The notes under the pieces: generated by a model
What the model was told of the DNA's origin: nothing
Databases searched by the model: none
Seen by the model: the letters and a program-made list of their open reading frames with translations, nothing else
Translations under genes and position numbers: made by a program
From: an uncultured Eubacteriales bacterium
GTDB lineage: Bacteria > Bacillota > Clostridia > Oscillospirales > Acutalibacteraceae
Reading direction: 5' to 3'
Assembly (NCBI GenBank): GCA_934546985.1
Contig: CAKTEE010000004.1
Span: 162,168-226,167, forward strand
Length of the DNA: 64,000 bases
Shown: piece after piece, positions 35,891 to 44,981 of the stretch
How positions within the stretch are numbered: position 1 is the stretch's first letter
Layout: every line of letters begins with the position of its first letter

Positions 35891-36349
35891 CTAAAACATG
35901 GTATATTCTGCATCAGAGGCAAACAATTCATCAATTTGATTTTTTATTTGCTGTGCCTGTTCTTCTTCCCAGATGGTGAAATCCAGTTCATTTAACTTTT
36001 GTGTAATAGCATCTCTGAGCTGAGGTTTGTATGGGAGAATTTCTGAAAGACACTGTACGCACAAAAGAGCGGTTTCAAAATTTTCATCATTTGCCAAAGC
36101 AAGGTAATCTTCAATAATCAAATCCAGTCTGTTTTCTTTATCCCACTTGGTGTTGGCAGATAATAAAATTAAACCGATTTTTCGCTGATAAGAATTGCGG
36201 TTCAGCAGTTTAAATTCTAATATACTCCAGTAGCGGTACACATCGGCATTTTCTTTTGAACGTTCATGCAGAGTCCGCAGTGCATAATCACTGTATCGTT
36301 TTTCTTTCATATTCAGTTGTTTTATCAGCATTCCCAATTCTGATGCCAT
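35891..36349 (-). CDS. Hypothetical alpha-helical protein
   Basis: A 152-residue soluble, helix-rich protein without a known motif; the spacing of Leu and charged residues (TLHERSKENADVYRYWSILEF; ALLCVQCLSEILPYKPQLRDA) suggests HEAT- or ARM-like repeats. Its ATG is one base past the stop of the upstream membrane protein gene (TGA-T-ATG), with GGAGG inside that gene's 3' end, so both are one operon and probably work together. Function unknown. Confidence 0.75.
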   Translation of the reverse strand: MASELGMLIKQLNMKEKRYSDYALRTLHERSKENADVYRYWSILEFKLLNRNSYQRKIGLILLSANTKWDKENRLDLIIEDYLALANDENFETALLCVQCLSEILPYKPQLRDAITQKLNELDFTIWEEEQAQQIKNQIDELFASDAEYTMF

Positions 36350-36350
36350 A

Positions 36351-37868
36351 TCAAAAACCTCCCTTTTTTTCTTGGTTTTGAAAAATTACTTTTGTGCCGT
36401 CATTAATATGATAATAAGTTTTAAAGGCTTTCTCCTGCCAGCCAGTTTCGTCATCCATGGGCAGATACCAGCGATAATCCTGATAAGGCAGATTCCAGAG
36501 ATTTAAGACATCTTCCGGATTCTCATGGTAAGCTTGTATAGCATCCAGATTTTTTTGATAAACCTGTGCATTTTTGTTGTAACCGTAAAAAACACTGCAT
36601 GTGTTCATCAGAGCGAAAACAAGCAGGAACACGCCGCCGATTTTCAATATCACGCGTGTAGATTTTGCTTCGGCAGATATAGATTTCAACCATTGAAGCA
36701 AGGTTTCGGCAAGAAATGGGAACAATAAAAGCATAGAGGGAAAATTGTTGCGAAAACCAATATATCTTGCCGCAATCAACATAAATTGAGAGCCAAATGC
36801 AAGGATTGTACAAATCAAAACCGTTTCTTTCTTATTTTTCAGATACAGTAATATTCCAAGATAAGCCAAACTAAAGTAGAACGTACAGCCGAACAGGAAG
36901 GTTATCCCTTTGGATACGATATTTGCAGGAACATAACCGATATGAAATACCTGCATAGCTATAAACGGAAGAAACAGAAGCAATATGGAAAGACAGGCAA
37001 TATTAAGCCAGCGCCAGCCAACGGATTTTTTTGTAAAATACACCAGCCAGAACGTCATGCAAATGATAGTAATAAAAACAAACAAGAACATCTCTTTCGA
37101 CTGAAACCATTTTTCAAACAAAATGCGGTAGATGTTTTGGAACAGACCGATTTGCCCGGATTCCTGCCCGACCCGCTCTTTTGTGGCGGGGGAAAGGAAA
37201 ATAGTGATATAGCCCACAGCGGTAACCAAAACGGTCAAATAATGGCACAAAAACAGGCGCTTTTTTTCAAAAAATTTTTGGTAAAGCATGGTCAGGACGC
37301 AGATTCCCAAGGCAATCATTCCGCATTGTTCCATACTTGCCCCTGCAAGGAAACCGAGCGGAAGGAGCCAATAGTTCGCTTTGCCATGTTGTATGCTGTT
37401 TTTCATCAAAATACCAAGCCCCAAAATCGGAAGCATAGGATAAACGTAATTAAAAGAACCGGAAAGCCAATAAGCGCTTTGCTGTAAAACGCCGACGGGC
37501 ATGAATAAATAAAGAAATAACATAATTACCGTGAGTTTTTGATATTCTTTTTTACCAGCGGAAATCCACTTGGCTGTTAACAATAAAAGCAGAGCAATAA
37601 CAGCAGGGGTAACAAGCCGCCAAAAGAACAAATCACATTTAGTGAATAAAACGGCAAGCGTATGCACAATTGTACGGCCGTTGACAGTACGATAATGCTC
37701 CCTCATATATTGCACAATTTGTATCAGATTTCCTTTGCCTGCTTCGCCGTAACGAAAATCATCACTGTACATAAATATGGATTGGTATAAAATCAGGAAT
37801 AGTCCAAAAAATATAATAGCGGCAATGATATGGTAATAATCCGTGAGCTTTTTGCCTGTTTTCTGCAT
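36351..37868 (-). CDS. DUF6056-like polytopic membrane protein
   Basis: A 505-residue integral membrane protein with about 11-12 hydrophobic segments. The N-terminal YSDDFRYG motif after the first helix and the NGRTIVHTL segment fit DUF6056 and GT-C-type glycosyltransferases, where the Asp pair would be catalytic. Glycan transfer from a lipid-linked donor is therefore plausible but unproven. The soluble C-terminal domain is short (NLWNLPYQDYRWYLPMDDETG). It is the first gene of a two-gene operon with the helical protein downstream. A weak GGGAAG precedes the ATG. Confidence 0.7.
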   Translation of the reverse strand: MQKTGKKLTDYYHIIAAIIFFGLFLILYQSIFMYSDDFRYGEAGKGNLIQIVQYMREHYRTVNGRTIVHTLAVLFTKCDLFFWRLVTPAVIALLLLLTAKWISAGKKEYQKLTVIMLFLYLFMPVGVLQQSAYWLSGSFNYVYPMLPILGLGILMKNSIQHGKANYWLLPLGFLAGASMEQCGMIALGICVLTMLYQKFFEKKRLFLCHYLTVLVTAVGYITIFLSPATKERVGQESGQIGLFQNIYRILFEKWFQSKEMFLFVFITIICMTFWLVYFTKKSVGWRWLNIACLSILLLFLPFIAMQVFHIGYVPANIVSKGITFLFGCTFYFSLAYLGILLYLKNKKETVLICTILAFGSQFMLIAARYIGFRNNFPSMLLLFPFLAETLLQWLKSISAEAKSTRVILKIGGVFLLVFALMNTCSVFYGYNKNAQVYQKNLDAIQAYHENPEDVLNLWNLPYQDYRWYLPMDDETGWQEKAFKTYYHINDGTKVIFQNQEKKGGF

Positions 37869-38003
37869 GATATCACACTTCCCGGTTGTTAAGGTATATA
37901 AGGTATATTATTGTTTCTATCTTATCATAAGATTTTCGATAAAACAAGGAATAACCTTTGCCTGAGCTTGTGTTTTCTACACAAAAAAACGACGGAACAC
38001 AGA

Positions 38004-38036
38004 AAAAATGCACTCTGTATTCCAGCGTGCATTTTT
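38004..38036. terminator. Orphan terminator hairpin
   Basis: A perfect 10-bp stem AAAAATGCAC/GTGCATTTTT with a 13-base loop and a T tail on both sides. No intact gene ends here; it follows a minus-strand fragment at about 38060-38220 that looks decayed. Confidence 0.6.
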
Positions 38037-38059
38037 CAAAAGGTAAAAGGATATGCTTT

Positions 38060-38220
38060 TTATATCAACCATTTGGTGCAGACATCTATCGCCTGCGGTA
38101 TGTATTCATCATAAAAACAGTTGTTGAATCATTTGGGAAGTTTTTTGATTCTCCCTTCTGATATTTGATGTAATAAATATTCAGTGAAACATTGGAGACA
38201 CCTTCTTTCTTTTTGTATGC
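38060..38220 (-). pseudogene. Possible decayed gene fragment
   Basis: On the minus strand one frame reads as protein-like (…CFTEYLLHQISEGRIKK) across an in-frame TGA and continues as FYDEYIPQAIDVCTKWLI before a stop at 38060-38062; a terminator hairpin follows at 38004-38036. No family was recognised, and chance cannot be excluded. The rest of 37869-38356 is AT-rich with nothing seen. Confidence 0.25.
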
Positions 38221-38356
38221 CTATATTTTAACCGCAATTTGTTAATGAATCCCTGTTTTGGTATAAACAGTATGTTAAATATTTATGAAAAAAAATTGCA
38301 TATAATAGATTCTTCTATAAATCCTACAACTTCTCATACTTTTTTAAAAAAATCTA

Positions 38357-38385
38357 TTGACAAAGTTCGTGTTTTACTGTATGCT
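38357..38385 (+). promoter_or_regulatory. tRNA-Thr promoter
   Basis: TTGACA (38357-38362), 17 bases, TATGCT (38380-38385), about 30 bases before the tRNA. Confidence 0.75.
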
Positions 38386-38416
38386 TAATAAGCACTCGCG
38401 TAAAACTGTTTAATTT

Positions 38417-38492
38417 GCTGCTATGGCTCAGGTGGCAGAGCACATCCTTGGTAAGGATGAGGTCACCAGTTCGAATCTGGTTAGCAGCTCCA
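38417..38492 (+). tRNA. tRNA-Thr (anticodon GGT), CCA encoded
   Basis: A 76-base cloverleaf. Acceptor GCTGCTA/TAGCAGC with discriminator T; D arm with GGCTCAGGTGGCAGAGC; anticodon stem CATCC/GGATG with loop TTGGTAA (anticodon GGU, codon ACC); T arm CCAG.TTCGAAT.CTGG; CCA at 38490-38492. It has its own promoter and terminator. Confidence 0.95.
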
Positions 38493-38496
38493 GGAG

Positions 38497-38538
38497 AAAA
38501 GTCTGAACCCTTTGATTTTTCAGGGTTTCAGGCTTTTT
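38497..38538 (+). terminator. tRNA-Thr terminator
   Basis: A long stem of AAGTCTGAACCCT with its near complement, followed by a T5 run, directly after the tRNA. Confidence 0.85.
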
Positions 38539-38614
38539 ATTTTTGCATAGGATATTTTATTAATGGTTTTGGGCGTCTTCAATTTAAGTAATCATAAACC
38601 AACAGTGATATATA

Positions 38615-38651
38615 AATAAACGGCGGTAAGAATAACTTACCGCCGTTTATT
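38615..38651 (-). terminator. Terminator hairpin after a decayed minus-strand gene
   Basis: A 16-bp perfect stem AATAAACGGCGGTAAG with its complement and a 5-base loop, 12 bases past the end of the fragment at 38663. Confidence 0.7.
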
Positions 38652-38662
38652 GCTGTTTCAGG

Positions 38663-38862
38663 TCATTGAATAAATACATCCGCAATAATTGGCGATATTC
38701 TTTTGAAACTGCTGTTCCGCTCCTTGCAAAGTTCTTTCATGTGTTCTATGGTGTCCTTACCATTTGTTCGTTCTCAATCTTGTATGTGTTTGTCTTTTTT
38801 CTGTCAAAAGCCAACAGCATCACTGCTTTTTCTTCCAATATTGCAGTTGTCCTCCGGTTCAT
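38663..38862 (-). pseudogene. Possible frameshifted small gene
   Basis: A minus-strand frame behind GGAGG begins ILEEKAVMLLAFDRKKTNTYKIENE and runs to a stop at 38746; a shifted frame continues as KDTIEHMKELCKERNSSFKR to the stop at 38663, immediately before a strong terminator. The two parts read as one protein broken by a frameshift. No family was recognised. The 106-codon plus-strand frame over the same bases looks like a shadow. Confidence 0.35.
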
Positions 38863-39011
38863 TTATAATAAACATCAGATGCTATTTTTGTTCAATAATC
38901 TGATATTTTTTATGATAGCCTGCCGTATAAAAAATACTTTTATCCTTTTTTCAATAATCCCAGACCGGCATGATATAAACATGTAAACTGCCGGCAGTTT
39001 CGGAGGAAGCC

Positions 39012-40763
39012 ATGATTATAAAAGAAATATTTCATCCTGTTAAACTGGCGTTTCGCCTCAGCGCGGCATGGCTTTTTTCTGTTTGCATTTGTATGCTGTC
39101 TTCAGTTTCGGGATTTGAAGTTTTAAATTTTGTTAAAGAAATGCGCCTGGAGATATTCTGGAGCAGTTTTACCGCCGCATTTCTTGTTTTTACCTTGCTC
39201 AGCGGCCGTTTTTCAAAATCGCCGGTAGATTGCCGCGCTCTTTTTGCCTGCACATTAGGCGTTATGATTTTAGCGTTATTCCGTATCAGCGACCCTTATT
39301 TCGCTTTAGGGGTTTTATTGATTCTTGCATTATTCGGTTACTATATGCTTGACCGCTTGAAGCCGGAAAAAATAAAATTTTCTCTTATAAATACCAAATG
39401 TATTTTACTTGCGGCGGCGCTTATTTTTTTCCTGTTCGTCGGTATTTTAACCTCCATGCGCTATCTGAATCATCAAACTCCTGCTTATGATTTTGGCATT
39501 TTTGCTCAGATGTTTTATCAGATGAAAGAAACTTTCCTGCCCAACACCACTGTAGAGCGTGATATGTTCCTTTCTCATTTTGCAGTACATATTTCTCCGA
39601 TTTATTATCTGCTCCTTCCTATTTACTGGCTGTTTCCCAATCCTATAACGCTTCAAATTGCTCAGGCCGCAGTTGTTGCCAGCGGTGTGATTCCTTTGTA
39701 TCTGCTTTGCCGCCATTACGGCTTATCTGCAAAAATCATCGCCTGTATTGGTATTGCTTACTGTATGTTTCCCGCGCTTCTGGGCGGATGCTTTTATGAT
39801 ATTCATGAAAATATGTTCCTAACCCCTTTACTGCTCTGGCTGTTCTATTTTTATGAAAAACGGCGTTTTGCAGGCGTTTATATTTTTGCCATGCTGACCC
39901 TTTTGGTAAAAGAGGACGCCATGATTTACGTTGCCTCTTTTGCGCTGTTCGCTTTACTTTCCCGCAGGGATTGGAAACACGGACTGATTTTGCTTGGCAT
40001 GTCTGCTGTTTACTTTATTGGTGCGGTAGCTTTATTAAATTCGTTTGGGCAGGGCGCTATGACAAACCGTTTTGAAAATTATATGGTTGACCAAAGGCTG
40101 GGACTTGCTGGCGTTATTTTAACCATTTTCAAAAACCCTGCCTATTTGCTGCATGAGGTCTTTAACAGCGAAAAACTGGTGTTCCTTTTGATTATGCTTG
40201 TCCCTATCGGCTTTCTTCCTTTGCTGAATAAAAAACCTTCTCAAATGCTCCTGCTGATTCCATTCCTTGTTATCAGCCTGATGTCTGATTACCCTTACCA
40301 GCATTCCATTCACTTTCAATATGTGTTCGGTGTTATTGCATTTTTCTTTTATTTGGCTGTTATGAATTTGGCAGCCATGCCGCAGCAAATGCGCCGTCGA
40401 TTCGCCGGTTTTGCCGCCGCCGGATGTTTACTAATGAGCGTTTCTCAAATATCACCTTACCTTAATATTTACAGGACTTATATCAGCAACCGGCAGGAAA
40501 ACCTCATCATTGACGATTTTTTAAAAACCATACCGTCGGATGCATCCGTAGAGGCATCTTCCTATTTCGTACCTTCTTTATCACAGCGAAAGGAAATTTA
40601 CCGACTGAAATCCCGCAATACCGCAGAATATATTGTGGTTGATTTGCGTCCAGGATATTTCGATAATGACGCTAAAAAATATTTAGAAGAATATTTACAA
40701 CAAGGCTTTGCAAAAATTGCAGAGGAAGAAAACCTGTTAGTTATTTTAAAACAGCCTTTCTGA
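39012..40763 (+). CDS. DUF2079 polytopic membrane protein
   Basis: A 583-residue membrane protein with about 12-13 helices, matching DUF2079: the first large loop carries YDFGIFAQMFYQMKE (about residues 158-172), then FYDIHENMFLTPL (about 260) and LVKEDAMIYV (about 301). The Asp and Glu positions resemble those of GT-C glycosyltransferases, so transfer of sugar from a polyprenyl carrier is possible; none has been shown for this family. The last 100 residues are a soluble extracytoplasmic domain (VEASSYFVPSLSQRKEIYRL). It stands alone with GGAGGAAGCC before the ATG and a terminator after it. Confidence 0.85.
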   Translation: MIIKEIFHPVKLAFRLSAAWLFSVCICMLSSVSGFEVLNFVKEMRLEIFWSSFTAAFLVFTLLSGRFSKSPVDCRALFACTLGVMILALFRISDPYFALGVLLILALFGYYMLDRLKPEKIKFSLINTKCILLAAALIFFLFVGILTSMRYLNHQTPAYDFGIFAQMFYQMKETFLPNTTVERDMFLSHFAVHISPIYYLLLPIYWLFPNPITLQIAQAAVVASGVIPLYLLCRHYGLSAKIIACIGIAYCMFPALLGGCFYDIHENMFLTPLLLWLFYFYEKRRFAGVYIFAMLTLLVKEDAMIYVASFALFALLSRRDWKHGLILLGMSAVYFIGAVALLNSFGQGAMTNRFENYMVDQRLGLAGVILTIFKNPAYLLHEVFNSEKLVFLLIMLVPIGFLPLLNKKPSQMLLLIPFLVISLMSDYPYQHSIHFQYVFGVIAFFFYLAVMNLAAMPQQMRRRFAGFAAAGCLLMSVSQISPYLNIYRTYISNRQENLIIDDFLKTIPSDASVEASSYFVPSLSQRKEIYRLKSRNTAEYIVVDLRPGYFDNDAKKYLEEYLQQGFAKIAEEENLLVILKQPF

Positions 40764-40770
40764 AAACACA

Positions 40771-40802
40771 GCCCCGCCTGTTAACTTTATGTCAGACGGG
40801 GT
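40771..40802 (+). terminator. Terminator of the DUF2079 gene
   Basis: A 10-bp stem with one mismatch (CCCCGCCTG/CAGACGGGG), about ten bases after the stop, followed by a T-rich stretch. Confidence 0.7.
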
Positions 40803-40820
40803 TTATATTTTTACATTATT

Positions 40821-40849
40821 ATAGTTTAAAACTATATTATAGAATAGTT
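40821..40849 (+). promoter_or_regulatory. Overlapping palindromes upstream of metE
   Basis: A perfect odd palindrome ATAGTTT-A-AAACTAT (40821-40835) overlaps AACTAT-N8-ATAGTT (40830-40849). The repeated AACTAT/ATAGTT half-sites 60-90 bases before metE look like a regulator binding site, possibly for the LysR protein at 43.8-44.8 kb. Confidence 0.45.
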
Positions 40850-40912
40850 ATATCGTATTTTATTATATGGTTTTTCTGTTGTAAAATAAAAAGCAGAAAG
40901 GGTGAAACAAAT

Positions 40913-43186
40913 ATGAAAACATCAGTAATCGGATATCCCAGGGTCGGAGCCCACAGGGAACTGAAATTTGCATCCGAACGTTATTTTAACGGCACAGCAA
41001 CACGTGCAGAGCTTCTTTCCATAGCCGCTGATTTGCGCCGTACTCACTGGCAGAAACAACAGGAGCATCAAATTAATTGGATTCCCTCTAATGACTTTTC
41101 ATTTTACGATAATATACTTGATACCGCCGTATTGTTTAACATCATTCCGGAACGTTACCGTGCACTAAACCTTGACCCTTTGGATACTTACTTTGCAATG
41201 GCAAGAGGCTATCAGGGTATACAGGGCGATGTCAAAGCACTGCCAATGAAAAAATGGTTTCATACAAACTATCACTATCTGGTACCGGAAATCGAAGATA
41301 CCTGTAAAATAAAACTCGCCGGAAAGAAACCTCTGGATGAATTTTCCGAGGCAAATGCATTGGGTATTCTAACAAAACCTGTAATTACAGGGCCTTACAC
41401 CTTCCTTAAACTTGCTAGATTCACAGGAACAAAAAACATAAAGGACGTTGCAAATGATTTTGCAGACGCTTATATTTCTCTTCTGCATCAGTTTTCCAAT
41501 ATCGGTGTCCATTGGGTGCAGTTTGATGAGCCTGCGCTGGTGCGGGATATGGACAAAAACGATCTGCAATTATTTAAAACGCTTTACAGCAAAATTCTTC
41601 CTGAAAAAGGAAGTTTAAAGCTTCTTCTGCAAACCTATTTCGGAGATATCCGCGATTGTTACCAACTTGTTTGTGGTATGTCATTCAATGGCATCGGTCT
41701 GGATTTTACAGAAAGTACCGAAAACTTTGCGCTGATACAGGCAAACGGTTTTCCGCCGGATAAAATTTTATTCGCCGGCGTTGTCAACGGAAAGAATATC
41801 TGGAAAAACAACTATACCAAAACCATCAGCCTTCTGGAGCAGTTAAAGGCGCATGCAGATCAGATTACTGCCGGTACTTCCTGCTCCTTACTGCACGTAC
41901 CCTATACTTTAGCAAATGAAACGTCGCTTGATGAAACCTATAAAAAACATTTTGCATTTGCTGAAGAAAAACTCTGTGAACTTGAAGAACTGCAAGCCAT
42001 TTCATCCGGCGAGGCGCCGGATGAACATCCCGCATATACAGCGAATAAAGCGTTATTCGCACAAGAACGCGTACAGAAAAACGCTTGTGTCTGGGAAAAA
42101 CTTGAAAAGCTTGCCGCCTCTGATTTTATCCGCCTGCCTCTTTTCAGCGAACGGACAAAAATTCAGCGGGAAACATTCCAGTTACCCTTTCTTCCCACAA
42201 CGACCATTGGTTCCTTCCCCCAAACGCCGGAGGTACGTGCAGACCGCCTTGCCATGCGCACCGGCAAAATCAGCAATGATGAATACAATCAGCGCATGAA
42301 AGAAAAAATCGCCGAATGTATTGCTTTGCAGGAGAATCTCGGGCTGGATGTCCTTGTTCACGGTGAATTTGAACGTACTGATATGGTAGAATTCTTTGGC
42401 GAAAAACTAGACGGCTACCTGATCATGAAAAACGCATGGGTACAGTCTTACGGTACCCGCTGTGTTAAACCGCCGGTTGTATGGGGAGATATTTCCCGTC
42501 CAAATGCCATGACTACCGAACAGATTACATATGCACAAAGCCTGACGAAAAAGCCTGTAAAAGGTATGCTAACCGGACCGGTAACCATTTTAAACTGGTC
42601 TTTTCCCCGCGAGGATATTTCCCTAAAAGACTGCGCTATGCAGATTGCCCTTGCCATACGCGAGGAAGTTTTGGATTTAGAAGCCAACGGTATCCAAATT
42701 ATCCAAATTGACGAAGCCGCCCTGCGCGAAAAGCTTCCCCTGCGCAAAAGCAACTGGCATAAAGATTACCTTGATTGGGCAATTCCTGCATTTCGGTTGG
42801 TACACAGCGGTACAAATGCCTGCACACAAATACATACCCATATGTGTTACAGTGAATTCAACGATATTATCGATGAAATTGACGCAATGGACGCAGATGT
42901 TATTTCCTTTGAGGCATCCCGTTCCGATCTAAGCATTATAGACACGCTGAAAGAGTGCGGTTTTCAGACACAGGTTGGTCCCGGGGTATATGATATTCAT
43001 TCTCCGCGTGTTCCCACGGTAGAGGAAATGAAAGCCGCGCTACATAAAATGCTAGAAAAACTTCCCGCAGAAAAATTATGGGTAAACCCTGATTGCGGGC
43101 TGAAAACCCGCGGTATTGCGGAAACCACCGCAAGCCTTGCAAACATGGTTGCCGCCGCAAAAGAAATTAGAGAAGAAATTCAGTAA
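40913..43186 (+). CDS. metE: Cobalamin-independent methionine synthase
   Basis: Transfers the methyl group of 5-methyltetrahydropteroyl-triglutamate to homocysteine to give methionine. At 757 residues it matches the family's usual length. Zinc-site residues are H643 and C645 (IHTHMC), E667 (ISFEASRSD) and C728 (NPDCGLKTRG). The N-terminal half is the duplicated barrel (SVIGYPRVGAHRELK; DEPALVRDM). AAAGGGTG lies before the ATG. It has its own 5' region with a repeated palindrome and a strong terminator after it. No S-box or T-box leader is present in the 150 bases upstream. Confidence 0.97.
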   Translation: MKTSVIGYPRVGAHRELKFASERYFNGTATRAELLSIAADLRRTHWQKQQEHQINWIPSNDFSFYDNILDTAVLFNIIPERYRALNLDPLDTYFAMARGYQGIQGDVKALPMKKWFHTNYHYLVPEIEDTCKIKLAGKKPLDEFSEANALGILTKPVITGPYTFLKLARFTGTKNIKDVANDFADAYISLLHQFSNIGVHWVQFDEPALVRDMDKNDLQLFKTLYSKILPEKGSLKLLLQTYFGDIRDCYQLVCGMSFNGIGLDFTESTENFALIQANGFPPDKILFAGVVNGKNIWKNNYTKTISLLEQLKAHADQITAGTSCSLLHVPYTLANETSLDETYKKHFAFAEEKLCELEELQAISSGEAPDEHPAYTANKALFAQERVQKNACVWEKLEKLAASDFIRLPLFSERTKIQRETFQLPFLPTTTIGSFPQTPEVRADRLAMRTGKISNDEYNQRMKEKIAECIALQENLGLDVLVHGEFERTDMVEFFGEKLDGYLIMKNAWVQSYGTRCVKPPVVWGDISRPNAMTTEQITYAQSLTKKPVKGMLTGPVTILNWSFPREDISLKDCAMQIALAIREEVLDLEANGIQIIQIDEAALREKLPLRKSNWHKDYLDWAIPAFRLVHSGTNACTQIHTHMCYSEFNDIIDEIDAMDADVISFEASRSDLSIIDTLKECGFQTQVGPGVYDIHSPRVPTVEEMKAALHKMLEKLPAEKLWVNPDCGLKTRGIAETTASLANMVAAAKEIREEIQ

Positions 43187-43223
43187 GAAACACAATTTTA
43201 CTGCAAAGTTAAGAATAAACAAG

Positions 43224-43269
43224 AAACCGCCGTTTGCTGTAATCAAATTACAATAAACGGCGGTTTTTT
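43224..43269 (+). terminator. Terminator of metE
   Basis: A 12-bp outer stem AAACCGCCGTTT/AAACGGCGGTTT, an inner TGTAAT/ATTACA stem and a T6 tail. Confidence 0.88.
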
Positions 43270-43284
43270 CGTGCGAACACAAAT

Positions 43285-43836
43285 CTATATAGCCGGTTTG
43301 CCCAGCCGTTTTTCCAACCATGTCAGATACAGGCAATCAAACACATCCACAGCAAAAAGCAGCTGCAATACCACATGGAATATACATTGCCTTGCAGTCA
43401 GCCTGCCTGATTTTTCAAGGCAAAGCAGTCGGGATACGGAATATGCGGAAGAGGCAATTAAAACCATAAACGCATAGACAATGCCCAATGGAATGAAAAT
43501 AAAGCAAACCATGATGAAAGGTTTCAGTGCGGCAACAGAAAACATGACCCAAACAAAACAATGATTAAGATAAAAAGGGATCATGCCAAGTTTAAACCAC
43601 ATCACTGTTCTAAATATTTTTTGATTCTCTCTTTCCTCAGCTTTACTTTGAACAAACGCATTCACAACATTAACAATCATAAAACCAATGGAAATTGCCA
43701 GCAAAAGAAAAAGAATAACAACGGCAGTCAAACACAATGATGTTTTCTTATCTGTTAATATAAAATGGGCTGTTATGCCTAAAGATATTTGAACCAAATA
43801 GATATTAACAAAAAACAAGATTAAACCTTTTTTCAT
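43285..43836 (-). CDS. Small integral membrane protein, unknown function
   Basis: A 183-residue protein with four or five hydrophobic segments (about 5-27, 32-58, 93-118, 119-136, 150-170) and a basic cytoplasmic loop (QSKAEERENQKIFR). No known family was recognised with confidence. Its start overlaps the stop of the LysR gene by four bases (ATGA at 43833-43836), so it is translated with the regulator and may be its target or sensor partner. Confidence 0.7.
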   Translation of the reverse strand: MKKGLILFFVNIYLVQISLGITAHFILTDKKTSLCLTAVVILFLLLAISIGFMIVNVVNAFVQSKAEERENQKIFRTVMWFKLGMIPFYLNHCFVWVMFSVAALKPFIMVCFIFIPLGIVYAFMVLIASSAYSVSRLLCLEKSGRLTARQCIFHVVLQLLFAVDVFDCLYLTWLEKRLGKPAI

Positions 43837-44822
43837 GATTCTCCTTTCCTCTCTTCCAAGTAATCTGTTTTCTCCCCGCTTTTTTTATAATATTCTGCTT
43901 CATCCAGAACGGTAAAACCATAATTTGCTATCAAACGTTTCAATTCTGTAAGGTAGCGTATCGCAAAATCTCCCGGCCGGGTTCTTGCATTCACAACCCA
44001 TCCTACCAACATTCGTTCCTTAGTCTGAAGAGGAACAGAAACAATATCATCTCCATTTAGATCGCTGTTCAGTACGCCGGTACAAATCGTATAACCATGC
44101 AATCCAATCAAAAAATTAAATAACGTTGCACGGTCACTGACATGAATGGTCTTTTTATGGGCAACTGTACTCAAAATTTCCTCTGAAAAATAAAAGGAGT
44201 TGTATTCGCCCTGTTCAAAACACAAACAGGGATATTCTTCCAAATCCTCCATTGTGACGCTTTGTTTACCCGCAAGAGGATGAAAAACACTAACAAAAAC
44301 ATGGGGAATTGCCTCAAACAACGGATGAAAAACCAAATGATTCTCTTTTATAAGTTTATTCAGTACTTTTTCATTAAAGTCATTTAGATACAAAATACCA
44401 ATTTCACTTTTAAAATTAGCAACATCTTGAATAATTTCATATGTCCTTGTCTCGCGCAGGGTAAATTCATATTCGTCCGCATTCAGGCTGGATATCAAAT
44501 TGACAAAAGCAGTAACCGCAAACGCATAATGCTGCGTTGAAACTGAGCAAAGCTGTTTTAACGGCTTTTTTTGCAAATACCTTTGTTCTAACAGCTCCGC
44601 CTGCTCTAACACCTGACGGGCATAGGAAAGAAATTCTGTTCCCTCAGTGGAAAGGGTAATCCCTTTAGATGTACGGGTAAAAATCTCAATTCCCAATTCT
44701 TTTTCCAGTTCACGCACTGCATTTGACAAGCTCGGCTGAGAAATATAAAGCTGTTTTGCCGCCTCGCTGATAGAACCGTATCGAACTGCGGTTACCACAT
44801 ACTTTAACTGCTGAAGTGTCAT
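43833..44822 (-). CDS. LysR-family transcriptional regulator
   Basis: A 329-residue regulator. The N-terminal winged helix shows MTLQQLKYVVTAVRYGSISEAAKQLYISQPSLSNAVRELEKELG, standard for the family; the effector-binding domain starts at about residue 90. Its co-inducer is unknown. It is placed convergent to metE, whose upstream palindromes resemble a LysR-type site, so control of methionine synthesis is a testable guess. The downstream membrane protein is translationally coupled. GGAGGAG before ATG 44822. Confidence 0.92.
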   Translation of the reverse strand: MTLQQLKYVVTAVRYGSISEAAKQLYISQPSLSNAVRELEKELGIEIFTRTSKGITLSTEGTEFLSYARQVLEQAELLEQRYLQKKPLKQLCSVSTQHYAFAVTAFVNLISSLNADEYEFTLRETRTYEIIQDVANFKSEIGILYLNDFNEKVLNKLIKENHLVFHPLFEAIPHVFVSVFHPLAGKQSVTMEDLEEYPCLCFEQGEYNSFYFSEEILSTVAHKKTIHVSDRATLFNFLIGLHGYTICTGVLNSDLNGDDIVSVPLQTKERMLVGWVVNARTRPGDFAIRYLTELKRLIANYGFTVLDEAEYYKKSGEKTDYLEERKGES

Positions 44823-44917
44823 AATTCTCCTCCACTATTTTGCCGTTTCCCTGCACAGATAAACAAACAGTTCATACAGGACAATATTCCATGCCATTCT
44901 TAATATAATAAGTAAAA

Positions 44918-44947
44918 TTGACCGTCAAAATTTTAATTGACGGTCAA
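44918..44947 (-). terminator. Hairpin/terminator after the tyrosine kinase gene
   Basis: Two copies of TTGACNGTCAA separated by 8 bases form an 11-bp perfect inverted repeat; each copy is itself a small palindrome. It lies 35 bases after the kinase gene's stop and is followed on the minus strand by TTTTAC. A role as an operator cannot be excluded. Confidence 0.6.
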
Positions 44948-44981
44948 ATCCACTTATATTTTTACTTTATGCTGTTTGGCT

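Noticed and set aside
36942..37487. Plus-strand 181-codon frame opposite the DUF6056-like gene
   Set aside because: Lys/Gln/Asn-rich antisense of hydrophobic codons; no start signal.
38666..38986. Plus-strand 106-codon hydrophobic frame before the DUF2079 gene
   Set aside because: It overlaps the minus-strand fragment that reads better as protein, and lacks a ribosome site.
40803..40912. S-box or T-box leader before metE
   Set aside because: The upstream region is only about 110-150 bases after a terminator and shows none of the conserved T-box or SAM riboswitch elements.
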